From the NCBI GenBank assembly GCA_030180135.1, contig CM058230.1, positions 17,857,082-17,921,081 on the forward strand: a DNA stretch of 64,000 bases, in the 5' to 3' direction. The notes under the pieces were generated by a model. It had not been told where the DNA came from. It worked only from the letters and a program-made list of their open reading frames with translations, and did no database searches. The position numbers and the translations under genes are program-made. Positions 22,273 through 33,500 of this stretch are shown piece after piece. Every line of letters begins with the position of its first letter. The first letter of the stretch is position 1. Source of the DNA: Orychophragmus violaceus. Taxonomy: Eukaryota; Streptophyta; Magnoliopsida; Brassicales; Brassicaceae.

Positions 22273-22641
22273 GACAAGGGTGGATATATATGGTTAGTGG
22301 GATGGGCAATTGCCACCCCTGATTTTTTTTTTTTATTAACTAATGTAATTTTATATACATTTTTATTTATGTCCTCTTTGATAAATTATTTTATGACATT
22401 CACTTTCTTAAGAAAATAATTAGAACTAAAATTCCATGATACAAAAATACAACACAAAAATCCAATAATTTTCTCCATTTCTCTACAAGCCATATTCTGC
22501 ATTTTATAAAATTTAATCAAATATTTTAAATGATTTAAATGATTTTTCTTAATTAAAAATAGAAATATCAAATATCCATTGGTTTACAAAAATCATAACT
22601 TCTAATATTTTTCTCAAATTCTCCTCCTCTATCGTTGGGTT

Positions 22642-22856
22642 CGATTGGTGAACAAAAGCGGAACGGTAAGATTAGCGGTAAGCGGAAGCGGTAAGCGGTT
22701 AGAGAATAGTGTAAAGAGGTAAAAACAAGCGGTTGGAGAAAGCGGTAAGAAAAAGTAAAAAGAAAAAAATTTAATATTATTTTTGCTAACGCTTTGATGA
22801 TTGATGATCGTCAAAGCGGTAAGCCTCTTACCGCAGCGGTAAGAGGTTACCAATCG
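22642..22856. mobile_element. Small fold-back/MITE-like element rich in AGCGGTAA
   Basis: Begins CGATTGGTGAAC and ends GTTACCAATCG, an imperfect inverted pair. The interior repeats AGCGGTAAG/CTTACCGC many times in both orientations, which would fold strongly. No target duplication could be settled, and the boundaries are approximate. Confidence 0.45.
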
Positions 22857-23214
22857 CTTTTCTTTTTCAACTCCAGTCAAGTTTCAATTACATCCATTTT
22901 CATCAAATACAAAATCTCTAATCCATGTAATTTTATCTGATGCAAGATTTTGATTTGATTCATCTATTTTATATTTATAATTTAATTGGATTTTTCTGTT
23001 TTAGATTTGTTTTGATTTTATGTGTTTTTCCTTTCTATTATTTTAGTAACATGATTATATTTATTATAAATTATTAATTGTGTGAAATAAAAGTGAAATA
23101 TTAAATTATAAAACTAAAAATAAAGATAACATTATTAAAAAGTTTACCATAATTAAAACCAATAAGCAGAGAACCATAACAAATATATAATAGAAATAGT
23201 TATGATTAAGAATA

Positions 23215-23584
23215 AGGGCAAATCGCATTAATAGCACAAAAAACATGACTTGTCAAAAATATAGCACCAAGGAAGAAAAATCATAAAAATAGCACAAAAA
23301 CATGTTTTGTCACTAAATTAGCCATAATCCTAAATCTTAAATATTAAACCCTAAACCCTAAATACTAAACACTAACCTTGAATAATAAACCCTAAACCCT
23401 AAATACTAAACCCTAAACCCTAAATAATAAACCCTAAACCCTAAATAATTAACTCTAAACCCTAAATTATATAATGCTATAAAAGTCTTTGTAATTAAAA
23501 TAATGCTAAAAATGTGAATTATTTTTTTTGGTGCTATATTTATGATAAGGTATGTTTTTTGTGCTATTTTATGACTTTTCTCTA
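23215..23584. repeat. Fold-back element with internal telomere-like CCCTAAA array
   Basis: The left arm (AATAGCACAAAAAACATG and following) and the right arm (ATGTTTTTTGTGCTATTTTA) are inverted copies that also include an ATATAGCACC/GGTGCTATAT pair. Between them, about 23326-23466, lie degenerate permutations of the plant telomere unit CCCTAAA mixed with AAATACTAAA and AAATAATAAA. The interior array is far from any telomeric context, so this looks like a repeat family rather than a true telomere scar. Confidence 0.55.
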
Positions 23585-23938
23585 AGAATAAACACAAATA
23601 TTATAAAAATGGATACAATGAGAATAAAAAAATTATACAAAATATAAGAACATATGAAATGAAATAAATAAATTAAATATATATATATAGTAAAGAAATC
23701 GAAAATGATAACTAAAAATATTAAAATATAGAAATAAATATTATTAAAAATAAAAATAAAATATTACAAAATAAGATCAAGTGTTAATAAAAAATTATAT
23801 AAAATATAAGAAGGTAGAAAAGAAAATAAACCAATGAAATATATTTAAAATTAATAAAATTTAAAATGATAACTAAAAATATTAAAATATTATGAATGGA
23901 AACTAAAAATTTAAGAGTTTGATGAATGAAAATGTATA

Positions 23939-23970
<32 letters not shown>

Positions 23971-25179
23971 TTAAAATAAATTGTAAAAAATTTAAAAGAT
24001 GATAAAAAGGTTGAAGAAAATAAAATTTTATAAAAGCTTATTAACATCGATAATTAAAAAAAAAAATTTTTTATAAAATAAGTTAAATTAATAATTTTAT
24101 ATTAACGTATATTCTCTCCTAAAAAAATATTATATTAATAAAAAATATAAATTTATAAATTAAAATATCTAAATTATTTATACTTAAAATAAATATCAAA
24201 ACCATTAAATATTTATAAATTTTAAATATATAGTATATCTTCGTAGAGCCTTTTCGTATGCGGTTCGACAAAAAAAAAAAGGTATTTCGTATTTGACCGG
24301 AAACCCCTATTGGCAGACGTAACCATTAAATATTTATATCAGATTCAAAAGGGTCGCAGTGCATGCAGTACGATCTTTCTGCACAGAGATTAACCGAATG
24401 CACACGTACTTTTTTGTTATCTTCTCCATTTTTCTTTTTAAATCGGTCAATCACTTTGAAATACATATTTGGATTGCATCTATGAAATAATTAATTTTGT
24501 GAAACAGAAGTTATGCAGCTTTATTTGATTATTTATTTGGCAGAGCCAGCACTTATAATAATTGTAGTCCAATTATTTCTTGCCATTTTAATGTAAAATC
24601 ATATAATTGTGAATTAAATTATATATATTGTAGTATTTTAAAAATAAAAATATGGGGAAGCACACTAATATATTTCTTTTTGTTTGTTTGTAACAAAACT
24701 TAACAATCCAACTGACAAGAGTTACTAGCCAGCCAGCCAGTGTGGGGACTTCCGGACTTGCTTCTTCTTTTGTTTTGTGCGAATCCATCTTTGTTACTTT
24801 GTTAGTAATCTAGTACTGGCGCTACATTTTGTATTCATTATCGTGTCAATTTTATATTTTCAAATCATAAGCTTTTCAATGTATATGCATTTCCTAATAA
24901 TTACATCAAATGATGTATACATAGTCATTCTTCATAAGTAAGCGCGCATTAATACAACTTGGCGGATAAAATTCTCGCAGGAAAAAAATATCACAAATGT
25001 ATCGAAAACGGTTTCAAAACAAAAAGTGAGGAAGCAATTTTTTTTATAATTATAATATATATTAATATTTAAAACCGCTTCAAACCGGTGAAATAACCAC
25101 GTACATCAATACCAAACCAAAGTAAAAGAAGTAACTTAAATAACCGGAAGAATTTTCTAAACCGGGTTCAGAAAAACAA
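23585..25179. other. Very AT-rich intergenic DNA
   Basis: No gene seen. An (AT)n tract lies at about 23945-23971, with long A-rich stretches from 23600 to 24240. From 24250 the composition becomes more mixed, without a recognisable feature. Confidence 0.5.
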
Positions 25180-25930
25180 AAGCTCTCCAGCGCCACTCTT
25201 AAAGGACAGACAGGAGATTAATCCGCCACCGGCGGATGCGAGATCGTGAAGAAACACAGCGCTAGATGACGTTCTTTTCAACGGCATGGAGATCCGACTC
25301 CTGCCGCCTTTTCAAACACGTTAGCCCAGACCACCTCCTCTCTACTCCCGACAGATGAATCTCTCGCCGGAATCCTCCGGATTCACCCAGTAGAGCCGCT
25401 CCCGACAAAGCTTTGATGGCACCATCGCTTCCACCACCTTACCCGATTCGATGAATCTATCCACACCAGCCGGCACAAAAACTCCCCTCTTCCGGCTAAA
25501 AAACCTTCTCTGGTGGACCTAGCATGCAACAAGGTACGAACCAGCCAGGCACCACCGCAGTCGCCCCGATGTGGTCACCCTCTCATCGACGGCTTCTCAA
25601 CTAACAACGCTACCCTCCGATCTTCTCGCTGACAGAACCGCCACCAGATCTGACTGCTCTGTCTCATCCTGCGTTTGCCACCACTGCCGCATGTCTTCAA
25701 GCAGCTCGGAGGTTCACGACTAACACGAATCTGACAAAAGCAAGAAGCCTCGGTGACCCTCCCCCGCTCCAAGAAGATTCCTCTCCACGCACTGCCGAAA
25801 AAGAGGATGAAGAACCATCTTTAGTTTGGATTAAGTACATGATTAGACGATGCTAGCACTAGAGATGATGAGAGGTTTTCCTAACGTCGACGGATGTCAC
25901 CGGAAAAGTCTCTAGAAGTTTGCTCGAAAA
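25180..25930. other. GC-rich, C-skewed island without an open frame
   Basis: About 750 bases that are markedly richer in C and G than the flanks on the + strand, with many CTCC/CGCC/GCCACC words and no frame longer than 65 codons. It ends in a purine/A-rich run (about 25925-25975). This resembles the 5' UTR of some plant LINEs or a remnant of another transcribed element, but I recognise no domain. The nature is unresolved. Confidence 0.35.
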
Positions 25931-26050
25931 ATTGTCTCGAAAGAAAAAAAAAAAGGAAAAAGAAAAGGCCGTTTAAAGACTTTTTTCAAACAAAGGAAAT
26001 AATTATTTAAAGATATATAAATAAAAAAAAACTGAAGAAGCATGCGGTGA

Positions 26051-26217
26051 ACCAAATAGTGATAATCTAATGGTAGGAATTAGTTTATGGCAACGCGTAA
26101 ATCTGCTGGTCCTAAGTTTGATTTCTTAAGAAACTAAAGTGATAAATTGTTTGATTAGAAGAAGGGGTAATGTCTTAGGCTTTATTAAAACCCAGATATC
26201 TCCCGTTAACCAAAAAA
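26051..26217 (+). mobile_element. tRNA-derived SINE with 12-bp target-site duplications
   Basis: A 167-bp insertion is flanked by AGCATGCGGTGA (26039-26050) and AGCATGCAGTGA (26218-26229), which differ at one base, as expected for an LINE-mobilised insertion. The head carries sequences resembling RNA polymerase III boxes: A box near 26065-26082 (AATCTAATGGTAGGA) and B box near 26123-26135 (AGTTTGATTTC). The 3' end is an A-run after CCCGTTAACC. Brassicaceae genomes hold many such SINE families. The exact family was not assigned. Confidence 0.8.
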
Positions 26218-27417
26218 AGCATGCAGTGATATACATGTGGGACATGTGAGCTAACAACATTTTTTTTGGTAAAAGTGAGCTAACAACTTTAAAGAGTTTT
26301 TCTTCTTAAATAGTATTTAAGATGCCTTCAATGTATATACAATCTTGTAACTACACGTCATATCAAATGCTAGCAATACATCTGAAGTCAAATTATCGTA
26401 GCTGATTCAATTATACACCACATTGCAAGTTCTTAAAAAAAAAAAAAAAATCCGACTCGGTTCAAAGAAGTTCTGGCAGTAGCTACGGGCTACGGCCTAC
26501 GATGAATATTGATAATGGCTGCTAACGAAAGGTAGAGATGATGAACACGTGCACAATAAGAGTAACTGCATAGGATCCAATTCAATTCAACGGAGAAGTC
26601 CTTTCTCTTCAACTGTGATGTGTCCCCATGGCCCGATTTTGGCGTGTGATGTCGCACAAACATCACGTGTATTCTCCTTATTGCACACGCACCATCACAA
26701 TAAATTTATCGAACAATCACAAACACTTGGGGAATATCCTTGCTTTTGGTTACGGTTTATAGCAAAAGGAGAAAAAAGAAGACTAGAGTTGAACTAAATT
26801 GGGTTTTTATTTGATGATTAAGACTTAAGCTGGAAAAGTGAGCCTGATGAACATGGACTAATAAACAGATATTCAATGCAAGTATTAGTATAGTCAAAAA
26901 TGTTAACTAACTCAAATATCAAACAATTAACTTATTCAAATATGTTGACAAAAACTTATTATTAAATATACTCGATTTGTTTCATAATATAAGTTATTTT
27001 AAAAGTATTTTTGTTTCAAAACATAAGTTTTTACATTTGTACATAACTTCTACATTTAGTTGTTATTTTGTAATCAATTATACTCAAACAGTTTTATATG
27101 ACTAGGTGATTACTCAACATCTTGTGTGGAGGTGCTAATAAATATTTAAACTATGTTATTAAATTTAATAGTTAATATGATTTATATTAAATTAAATTAA
27201 ATAGTTCTAGTTTTGTGTTGGGTTGATTTGTATGTTTTTCATTTTATTAAATTATTTTTTATGAAATAATATAAATTTATAATTCATAATTTATAACTCA
27301 TAAAAATAATAGAATTAAATTATGTGCTATGATGAGCATCTCGAATGGAGTTAACAAATTTCTATAAAATATTTCCATAATAATATATATTATTAAATAA
27401 AAAGAGTGTTTCATAGT

Positions 27418-27422
<5 letters not shown>

Positions 27423-27469
<47 letters not shown>
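27423..27469. repeat. (TA)n microsatellite
   Basis: An uninterrupted run of about 23 TA units. The poly-Tyr/Ile open frame on the minus strand is an artefact of it. Confidence 0.95.
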
Positions 27470-27474
<5 letters not shown>

Positions 27475-27486
27475 AGTGTTTGTGCA

Positions 27487-27608
27487 AATTAATGTGATAG
27501 ACCTGGCATGCATACATAAAAAATAGTTACCACGTAAAATACATAAAAATTAATGTGATAGATTTGGCATGCATACATAAAAAATAGTTACCATATATTA
27601 TTATATAT
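27487..27608. repeat. 61-bp tandem duplication
   Basis: Two adjacent units (starting about 27487 and 27548) share AATTAATGTGATAGA, GGCATGCATACATAA and AAATAGTTACCA in order, with a few differences. A shorter duplication of AGTCAGTTGCAT follows at about 27618-27645. Confidence 0.8.
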
Positions 27609-29050
27609 TGTGTGAGAGTCAGTTGCATGAGTATGAGTCAGTTGCATATAGTTAACAAATTTTTTATAAAATATTTTCATAATAATCTATACTATTAGAA
27701 AAACTAAATTTCTATATAATATATTTGTTAAATATTTTCAACATATACAGTAAATTTATCTCTAAATAGGTAAATTAACTAAAATGTAGTCATAAGCTAA
27801 TTAAATTTAAACTTTTTATTTAAATTATTGACAAAATATATATATTTAATAACTCAAATGTATTTTATATTAATATATTCAGTTGTATACAATCAATTAA
27901 TTAATTAATTCACTAAGGGTAACTAAGACATTTTAATATGAGAATGAATGAAAGAGCTTTGTTTTCTCAAAATAATTTCTCAAATAGTAGCATAGAGTAG
28001 TTAACTTATATTCAGTTTATGTATTTAATAATGATTTTTGAAAAGAAAATATTTTTTTAATATCCACATTTTTAGATAAAACAACTTATATTATAAAAAA
28101 ATTATTATAAAACATATAGAGTAGTTTAATTTATTTGTTACAATATCCATTATGTATGATTGAAGATATTTTAAACATTTTAAATATTCTTCTATTATTT
28201 AGGAGTTTAAAGGCCTTAACCAAGTTCGAATTTGCCACTCCTTCATACTACTCCATATATTCTAAAATGTAAGATGTTTTAGATAATAACACGGAATTTT
28301 ATATTTTATTATTTTTAATTAATCAATACACTAATAGAGCTACTGCCTCACAAGGTGTTGCCACCTCAGCCCCCTTAAAGTTTTTGGTGTTGCCACATCA
28401 ATTAATGAAAAAACTTGAAGACCAATCAAATTAAAAGAATCTTCCACATCTGATCTGAGTCATCTTTATTCTATCTTTTTTTTTTCATTTTTTCTGTATC
28501 ATTTATCTAAAAACTCATAGCTCTAGCCGTGATTATCTTCTCCGATATCGATATGAACCATAACGGCGACAGATCGAATCAGCGTCCGATTTGTCTCCTT
28601 GATTCGTTCCGTTCTTCGTCTCCGCATGATGCTCGTCTCGGCCAGAGCTTTCCGATGTCGAACCCTGTAAGGTTAGTGAGACGGATCTTCGTCTAGAGAA
28701 TTATTCTTTTAATCTTATCTCTGCCGATTTAATCCATGTTTTAGTGCAGGGTCGCCGATCTCTGGATTCTTGTCTTCAGCTGCAGAACAATTCGAACCCA
28801 TGACCAGACCCAACATTGGGATCCTCTTGATTAGGACGAAATCGCACCACCTTATATGCCTCCGAGGAAGGTCTGATCGGAATTTTTTGTTGGTCTTATT
28901 ATTTAGATGAAGAATTGAAGGGATCTTGATTTGGTTTTGTATCGTGCAGGATTTGAGGTTATTGAATGCAGGTTCTCAGCTCTGCAGTCTCGGCCAGCTC
29001 TGGTACTTTAGAGACTGTATCTGACGAGATGATCCGTCTGCATAGAGAAA

Positions 29051-29152
29051 ATGGCAGCACCACAAGTGAAGACTGGTTTGTTCATTGGATTAAACAAAGG
29101 ACATGTCATCTCCAGACACCAATTGGCTCCTCGTCTTAACTCTTGCAAAGGG
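29051..29152 (+). pseudogene. RPL36: Captured first coding exon of ribosomal protein L36 (eL36)
   Basis: From the ATG at 29051, 34 codons read MAAPQVKTGLFIGLNKGHV followed by ISRHQLAPRL, matching the N terminus of plant eL36 (QVKTGLF, GLNKGHV, LAPRP motifs). They stop at a GT (GGGTATGA) where an intron donor would be. Two expected basic positions are changed to Asn and Cys (LNSCKG in place of a Arg/Ser/Lys run). The remaining two thirds of the protein are absent, so it cannot make a ribosomal protein. It would supply a start codon to any fusion transcript. Confidence 0.8.
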
Positions 29153-29284
29153 GTATGAATCTCTCCCTTCCCTCTAACATGATTTGAATTCTCGTATGCA
29201 ATTCAATTTGGTCACATTTGATAGTCATCTTGTTCTTATTACGATACTTGTTATCTACTGGAATGAGTTTACTCTCTTATGCAG

Positions 29285-29383
29285 TTTGTAGGAAATGCAT
29301 CTATGAGAAAACCACAGAGGACGAGATAAAGTGTTGTCCAGTATGCAGTATCGACCTTGGTGGCACCCAACTGGAGAAGCTAC
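29285..29383 (+). pseudogene. Captured RING-finger exon of a DRIP1/DRIP2-type E3 ubiquitin ligase
   Basis: After an acceptor (TTATGCAG), 33 codons encode CRKCIYEKTTEDEIKCCPVC and IDLGGTQLEKLR, ending at a GT. This matches the second half of the C3HC4 RING of plant DREB2A-interacting proteins, with the CxxC and CPVC metal ligands retained. The first half of the RING and the rest of the protein are absent, so it is non-functional as a ligase. The exon boundaries suggest that a single exon with flanking intron sequence was taken from genomic DNA. Confidence 0.8.
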
Positions 29384-29412
29384 GTTAAGTGAATCTTGTC
29401 ATTTTTTTTCAG

Positions 29413-30067
29413 ACATCAAGAAGGAGAAGTTTTTGTGGGTTCTTGCACAGAACTTTGTGAAGCCTTTTCTATGCTCTGATGTAAGTGATATTACATCTCT
29501 CTAAACAGCTTTGACCAATTTCTAATTAATTGACACCTCTATTGTTGCTTCCATCACGTCAAGATGATCTGATAACACATGATGACGCTACAAAAGCATT
29601 GCTGAATGTATCTCAGGATCCCATGAATATGAGAAGTAATCCTAATTCATTCCTTTAAGTATTTTCTGATCTCGCATTATATTACATTGAGAAGCAATAA
29701 CCAAACACCATTTATATAAACTCTCTGCAGCTAAAGTTAGACGCCTTTACGACATTGCAAATGTGTTTTCATCAATGAATTTAATCGAAAAGGTAATGTT
29801 CTGTTCTGAACCCAATACAATCTGGTGTATCTTGGATATTCCAATCTCTCATCAAATTGCTTTTGTTTTTACTGTTCATACATGCAGACTCATATCCCAG
29901 AGACTAAGAAACCGGCATATAGGTGGTTGGGAGCCAAAGCCATATCAGAAGACAGATTCCTTTATGCTCCTGCAAGCCTATGTGATCGTAATGAGCCCAA
30001 AAAGCGGGTATTTGGGACCGAGATCACAAAATTTAACCCAAAGAGAGCCAAAACAGGTTTTTCTAAA
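29413..30067 (+). pseudogene. Captured DEL-type (atypical) E2F gene fragment, four exons, truncated by the gap
   Basis: Exon-like blocks are 29413-29480 (VLAQNFVKPFLCSD), about 29566-29635 (HDDATKALLNVSQDPMNMR), 29731-29792 (KVRRLYDIANVFSSMNLIEK) and 29888 to the gap (THIPETKKPAYRWLG, then NEPKKRVFGTEI). The order and the RRLYDIANV DNA-contact motif are those of a winged-helix DNA-binding domain of plant DEL1-3 proteins, which repress endocycle or cell-wall genes without a DP partner. GT/AG borders are preserved around the third and fourth blocks. A base appears to be missing in the first block (after ATCAAGAAGGAGAAG), shifting the frame. The 3' end is hidden in the N gap. Confidence 0.8.
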
Positions 30068-30567
30068 NNNNNNNNNNNNNNNNNNNNNNNNNNNNNNNNN
30101 NNNNNNNNNNNNNNNNNNNNNNNNNNNNNNNNNNNNNNNNNNNNNNNNNNNNNNNNNNNNNNNNNNNNNNNNNNNNNNNNNNNNNNNNNNNNNNNNNNNN
30201 NNNNNNNNNNNNNNNNNNNNNNNNNNNNNNNNNNNNNNNNNNNNNNNNNNNNNNNNNNNNNNNNNNNNNNNNNNNNNNNNNNNNNNNNNNNNNNNNNNNN
30301 NNNNNNNNNNNNNNNNNNNNNNNNNNNNNNNNNNNNNNNNNNNNNNNNNNNNNNNNNNNNNNNNNNNNNNNNNNNNNNNNNNNNNNNNNNNNNNNNNNNN
30401 NNNNNNNNNNNNNNNNNNNNNNNNNNNNNNNNNNNNNNNNNNNNNNNNNNNNNNNNNNNNNNNNNNNNNNNNNNNNNNNNNNNNNNNNNNNNNNNNNNNN
30501 NNNNNNNNNNNNNNNNNNNNNNNNNNNNNNNNNNNNNNNNNNNNNNNNNNNNNNNNNNNNNNNNNNN
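30068..30567. other. 500-base assembly gap (N)
   Basis: Exactly 500 Ns, a round number typical of a gap of unknown true length. It hides the right end of the gene-capturing element and the left end of hAT-2. The long frames reported across it have no meaning. Confidence 0.99.
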
Positions 30568-33500
30568 GACAAATCCGCTGATTTTTTTGTTTGCTTGACA
30601 CTGATGGGCCGGCCAGCCTGACCCACAAATATAAATATGGTTGTCTGAGTCTGCTCCGTGAATTTATCGGATCTAACGTACCAGCCCCGGACATTTGGTA
30701 AAATATTTTTGTTTTTCTGTTTGTTTTAAATGGTGTGAACATTTAATTTTATTTGCCAACATAGAACATATTCAATCTATATTTCTTGTGGTACTACTTA
30801 AAGATTTTATGTGTTCAGTATAAATTCATGCATATAGAATATTTAACATCATAATGTATATCATTTAAAGGTTCTTACACGTAAGAACTGTGAAATCAAA
30901 CAAATTGGTTAATAAAATTTTAGCTATCATTCCATTCGGTAATGATAACTTAAATACTAAGACAATAAAACAACCCAAAAAAAATATTATGAATGCCTAT
31001 CATTGTTTAGACTGAAAACATGATTCCTAGAAAACCATTAAATCATTGTCAAAAACCAAGACCATAGCAAAAATATCTGAAATAAAACTCATAAATCAAA
31101 GAAAATAATCAATAAAACCATAAAGTAAGATCAAGATTCTTCAAGAATCGATTCAAATGTAGGGAGTGTCTCATCTTCTTCATCAAAATTTTCACCCTTC
31201 TCTGCATATATCCCATAAAACAACAATTTAGTATATAAAAGTTAAGTTGTAAATTTATAATAAATTATATATTACCATTTTCATATGCATCAAAATCTTT
31301 TAACAAATTGCGACTGCATATTAGAGTTTGAACGTGTTTTGAAAGAAGACGATTTCTATACTTGTTCAAAACTAGAGCTCCGTTGCTAAAAATGATTCAG
31401 AAGCTACTGTTATAATGGGAATGCTAAGAAGATCACACGCTATCAAAGCCAATTCTCCATAGCGTTGAGAGTTATCTTTCCAAAATTGCAAGATATCCAA
31501 ACTTGCAAAAGTCTCAAAGTCAGCCAGTGGTTCTTCAAGATAAATCTTCAAAGAAGACTTTCCGCTTACAACAACATTGGCTTTGCGAAAGGCAAAGAAA
31601 TCATGTATCATTAAAACAAAAAAACATATGTAAAAAGTAGACATGTTCCTAAAAAGAATTCTAATAAAATTCAAATGTTAACAGGTTCAAACACAGAAGT
31701 ATTAATTTTCAAAACACATGCACACGGTACACTAAAATACAATTCAAGTAAATGGAACAAAGCAGACCAAATTATGATGCACTCATGCACATGTCTAAAA
31801 AAAATTCCTCACGGCTTATAGTTCATGAACTAAGAGTCTAAGATGCACACATCACAAGTAACCTTACCGAATAAAAAAATGAAAACTTACACCGTAATTT
31901 GCGAAATTTCCACTTTGTTATTTTTCACCAACTTACTCTCGAACCGTTTCACGTGTCTTTGAAGAATGGGATATTGAACTGGACTTGCTCTCGTATGCTT
32001 CAAATAAAACACGTAGTTTACCTCTCAAATAGACCATTTTTTCCTTACAAGAACTATGATCTAGCTTTGAGAAACAATATTCTGCAATCGTTAACTTAAA
32101 CCTTGGATCAAACACCGCAACCATTGCAAGAACATCAATATATTCTTCCCAATACTTTTGAAACTTCTCTGCCATAGCGATAACTATTTCTCTGATAACC
32201 ACATCTCTATTAAACTCATTATCTTTCAACTGTATCTTCCAAACTTGCATAAAATACAAGTTTGAAGTTGGAAAAGTGGCTCCTGACATAAGAAGAGTAA
32301 TATTATAAAATGGTTCCAAAAAATCACACATCTCCTTCACTCATTTCCATTCATCTTCAGTAGGGAGACTCTTATATTTTTTGGCATCAATGACTTTGAG
32401 ATTAGAAAAAACAGCTCGATACTTGATAGCCCTATCAAGCATGTGATATGTTGAATCCACCGAGTTTTCACATCTAGTATCAAACCAGCCTTCACTTCTA
32501 AACCAAAGGTCTCTACACATCTCTCAAACAGTTGCTCACGAGACTCAGAGGCTTTAACGTACTTGATATTATCCCTGATCTTATCCAAAGAATCATCAAT
32601 AACTTTCAATCTGTCTTGGACAATAAGATTCAGACTGAGCATCTCACATGAAAGAACTCCCCTTTACACAGCAAATCATTCCGCAAACTAAACTGTGATT
32701 TTAAAAATTCTTGCATGGAACCATTGTTGCTAGCATTATATAAGTTAAGGAGAAAACCTTGTTTTCCGATTCCCCATTTCTCCAATGCATCAAGAAGCTC
32801 CATTGCTAAATTCATACTGGTATGTGGAGGGGGTAGAGCACAAAACGTTATAATCTTATTGTTCAATCTCCAATTTTTGTCAATGTAATGCGCAATCAAG
32901 AAAATATAACCCTCTTGAGTCGTAGCAGTCCACAAATCAAAGGTAAAACAGATTCTTCCAGGAAGATCAGCAAGTTCTCTTTTCAACTTCTCGGTCTCAT
33001 TTTCGTAAAACTTGTAAACATCTGCTGCTGTTGTGTTCCGACTGATAAACTTGACATCTGCATTCAAATACTTCCACACAGATCTAACTCTCTCATATTC
33101 AACGTAAGAAAAAGGCATATCGTGTTGAATAATAGTCATAGCTACCATCTCCCTAAAAACCATATTATCTATCTTCCTATCTTGCAATTTTCCTTCAACA
33201 TTGATCATCACTTCACCAATATCAGTTTTTGGCTTCTTGGTGCATTTTGTAATATGATATTTATAAGTGTTCATACCGTGAGTGTGAGAATTATACACAT
33301 AATCTTCCTTGCAATGGATGCACTGTGTCCTTTTTTCTTTGTTTCCCTTCTTGTCAACTTTAGTAATCACCCTGAAATCTGCCCACACAGGTGACGTCTT
33401 CTTTCTCTTTTTCGATGTTGGTTTCTTTCCTTTATCATCATCCTCTTCATCCTCTTCAATCTCAACGCTAGTTCTTTTAGTAGCCTTCGATGATGCCGTA

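Larger units (their letters stand above)
26230..28321. other. AT-rich intergenic DNA
   Basis: No gene recognised. The 82-codon frame at 26549-26797 has no family resemblance. Large parts consist of TTAAAT/ATATTT-type low-complexity sequence. The (TA)n tract and 61-bp duplication within it are listed separately. Confidence 0.5.
28322..30067 (+). mobile_element. Putative gene-capturing DNA transposon (Helitron- or Pack-type) running into the assembly gap
   Basis: The segment carries pieces of at least three unrelated host genes in one orientation, each with intron-like junctions: RPL36, DRIP-type RING and DEL-type E2F. This is the signature of transposon-mediated capture of genomic DNA. The proposed left boundary is TCAATACACTAATAGAGC after an A (28322). 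A Helitron would start TC after A, but this is not proof. A direct repeat GGTGTTGCCAC(C/A)TCA occurs at about 28356 and 28386. An upstream possible exon (MNHNGDRSNQRPICLLDS, from 28553) ends at a GT and is unrecognised. The right end lies in or beyond the N gap, so the class cannot be settled here. Confidence 0.5.

Noticed and set aside
23326..23466. True interstitial telomere remnant
   Set aside because: The CCCTAAA units are irregular and enclosed in inverted arms, so a repeat family is more likely than a chromosome-end scar.
26549..26797. 82-codon plus-strand frame
   Set aside because: No recognisable domain, no splice or promoter context, ordinary length for chance.
29763..30742. Long open frames of 187-272 codons on both strands
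   Set aside because: They run through the 500-N gap; nearly all residues are undetermined.
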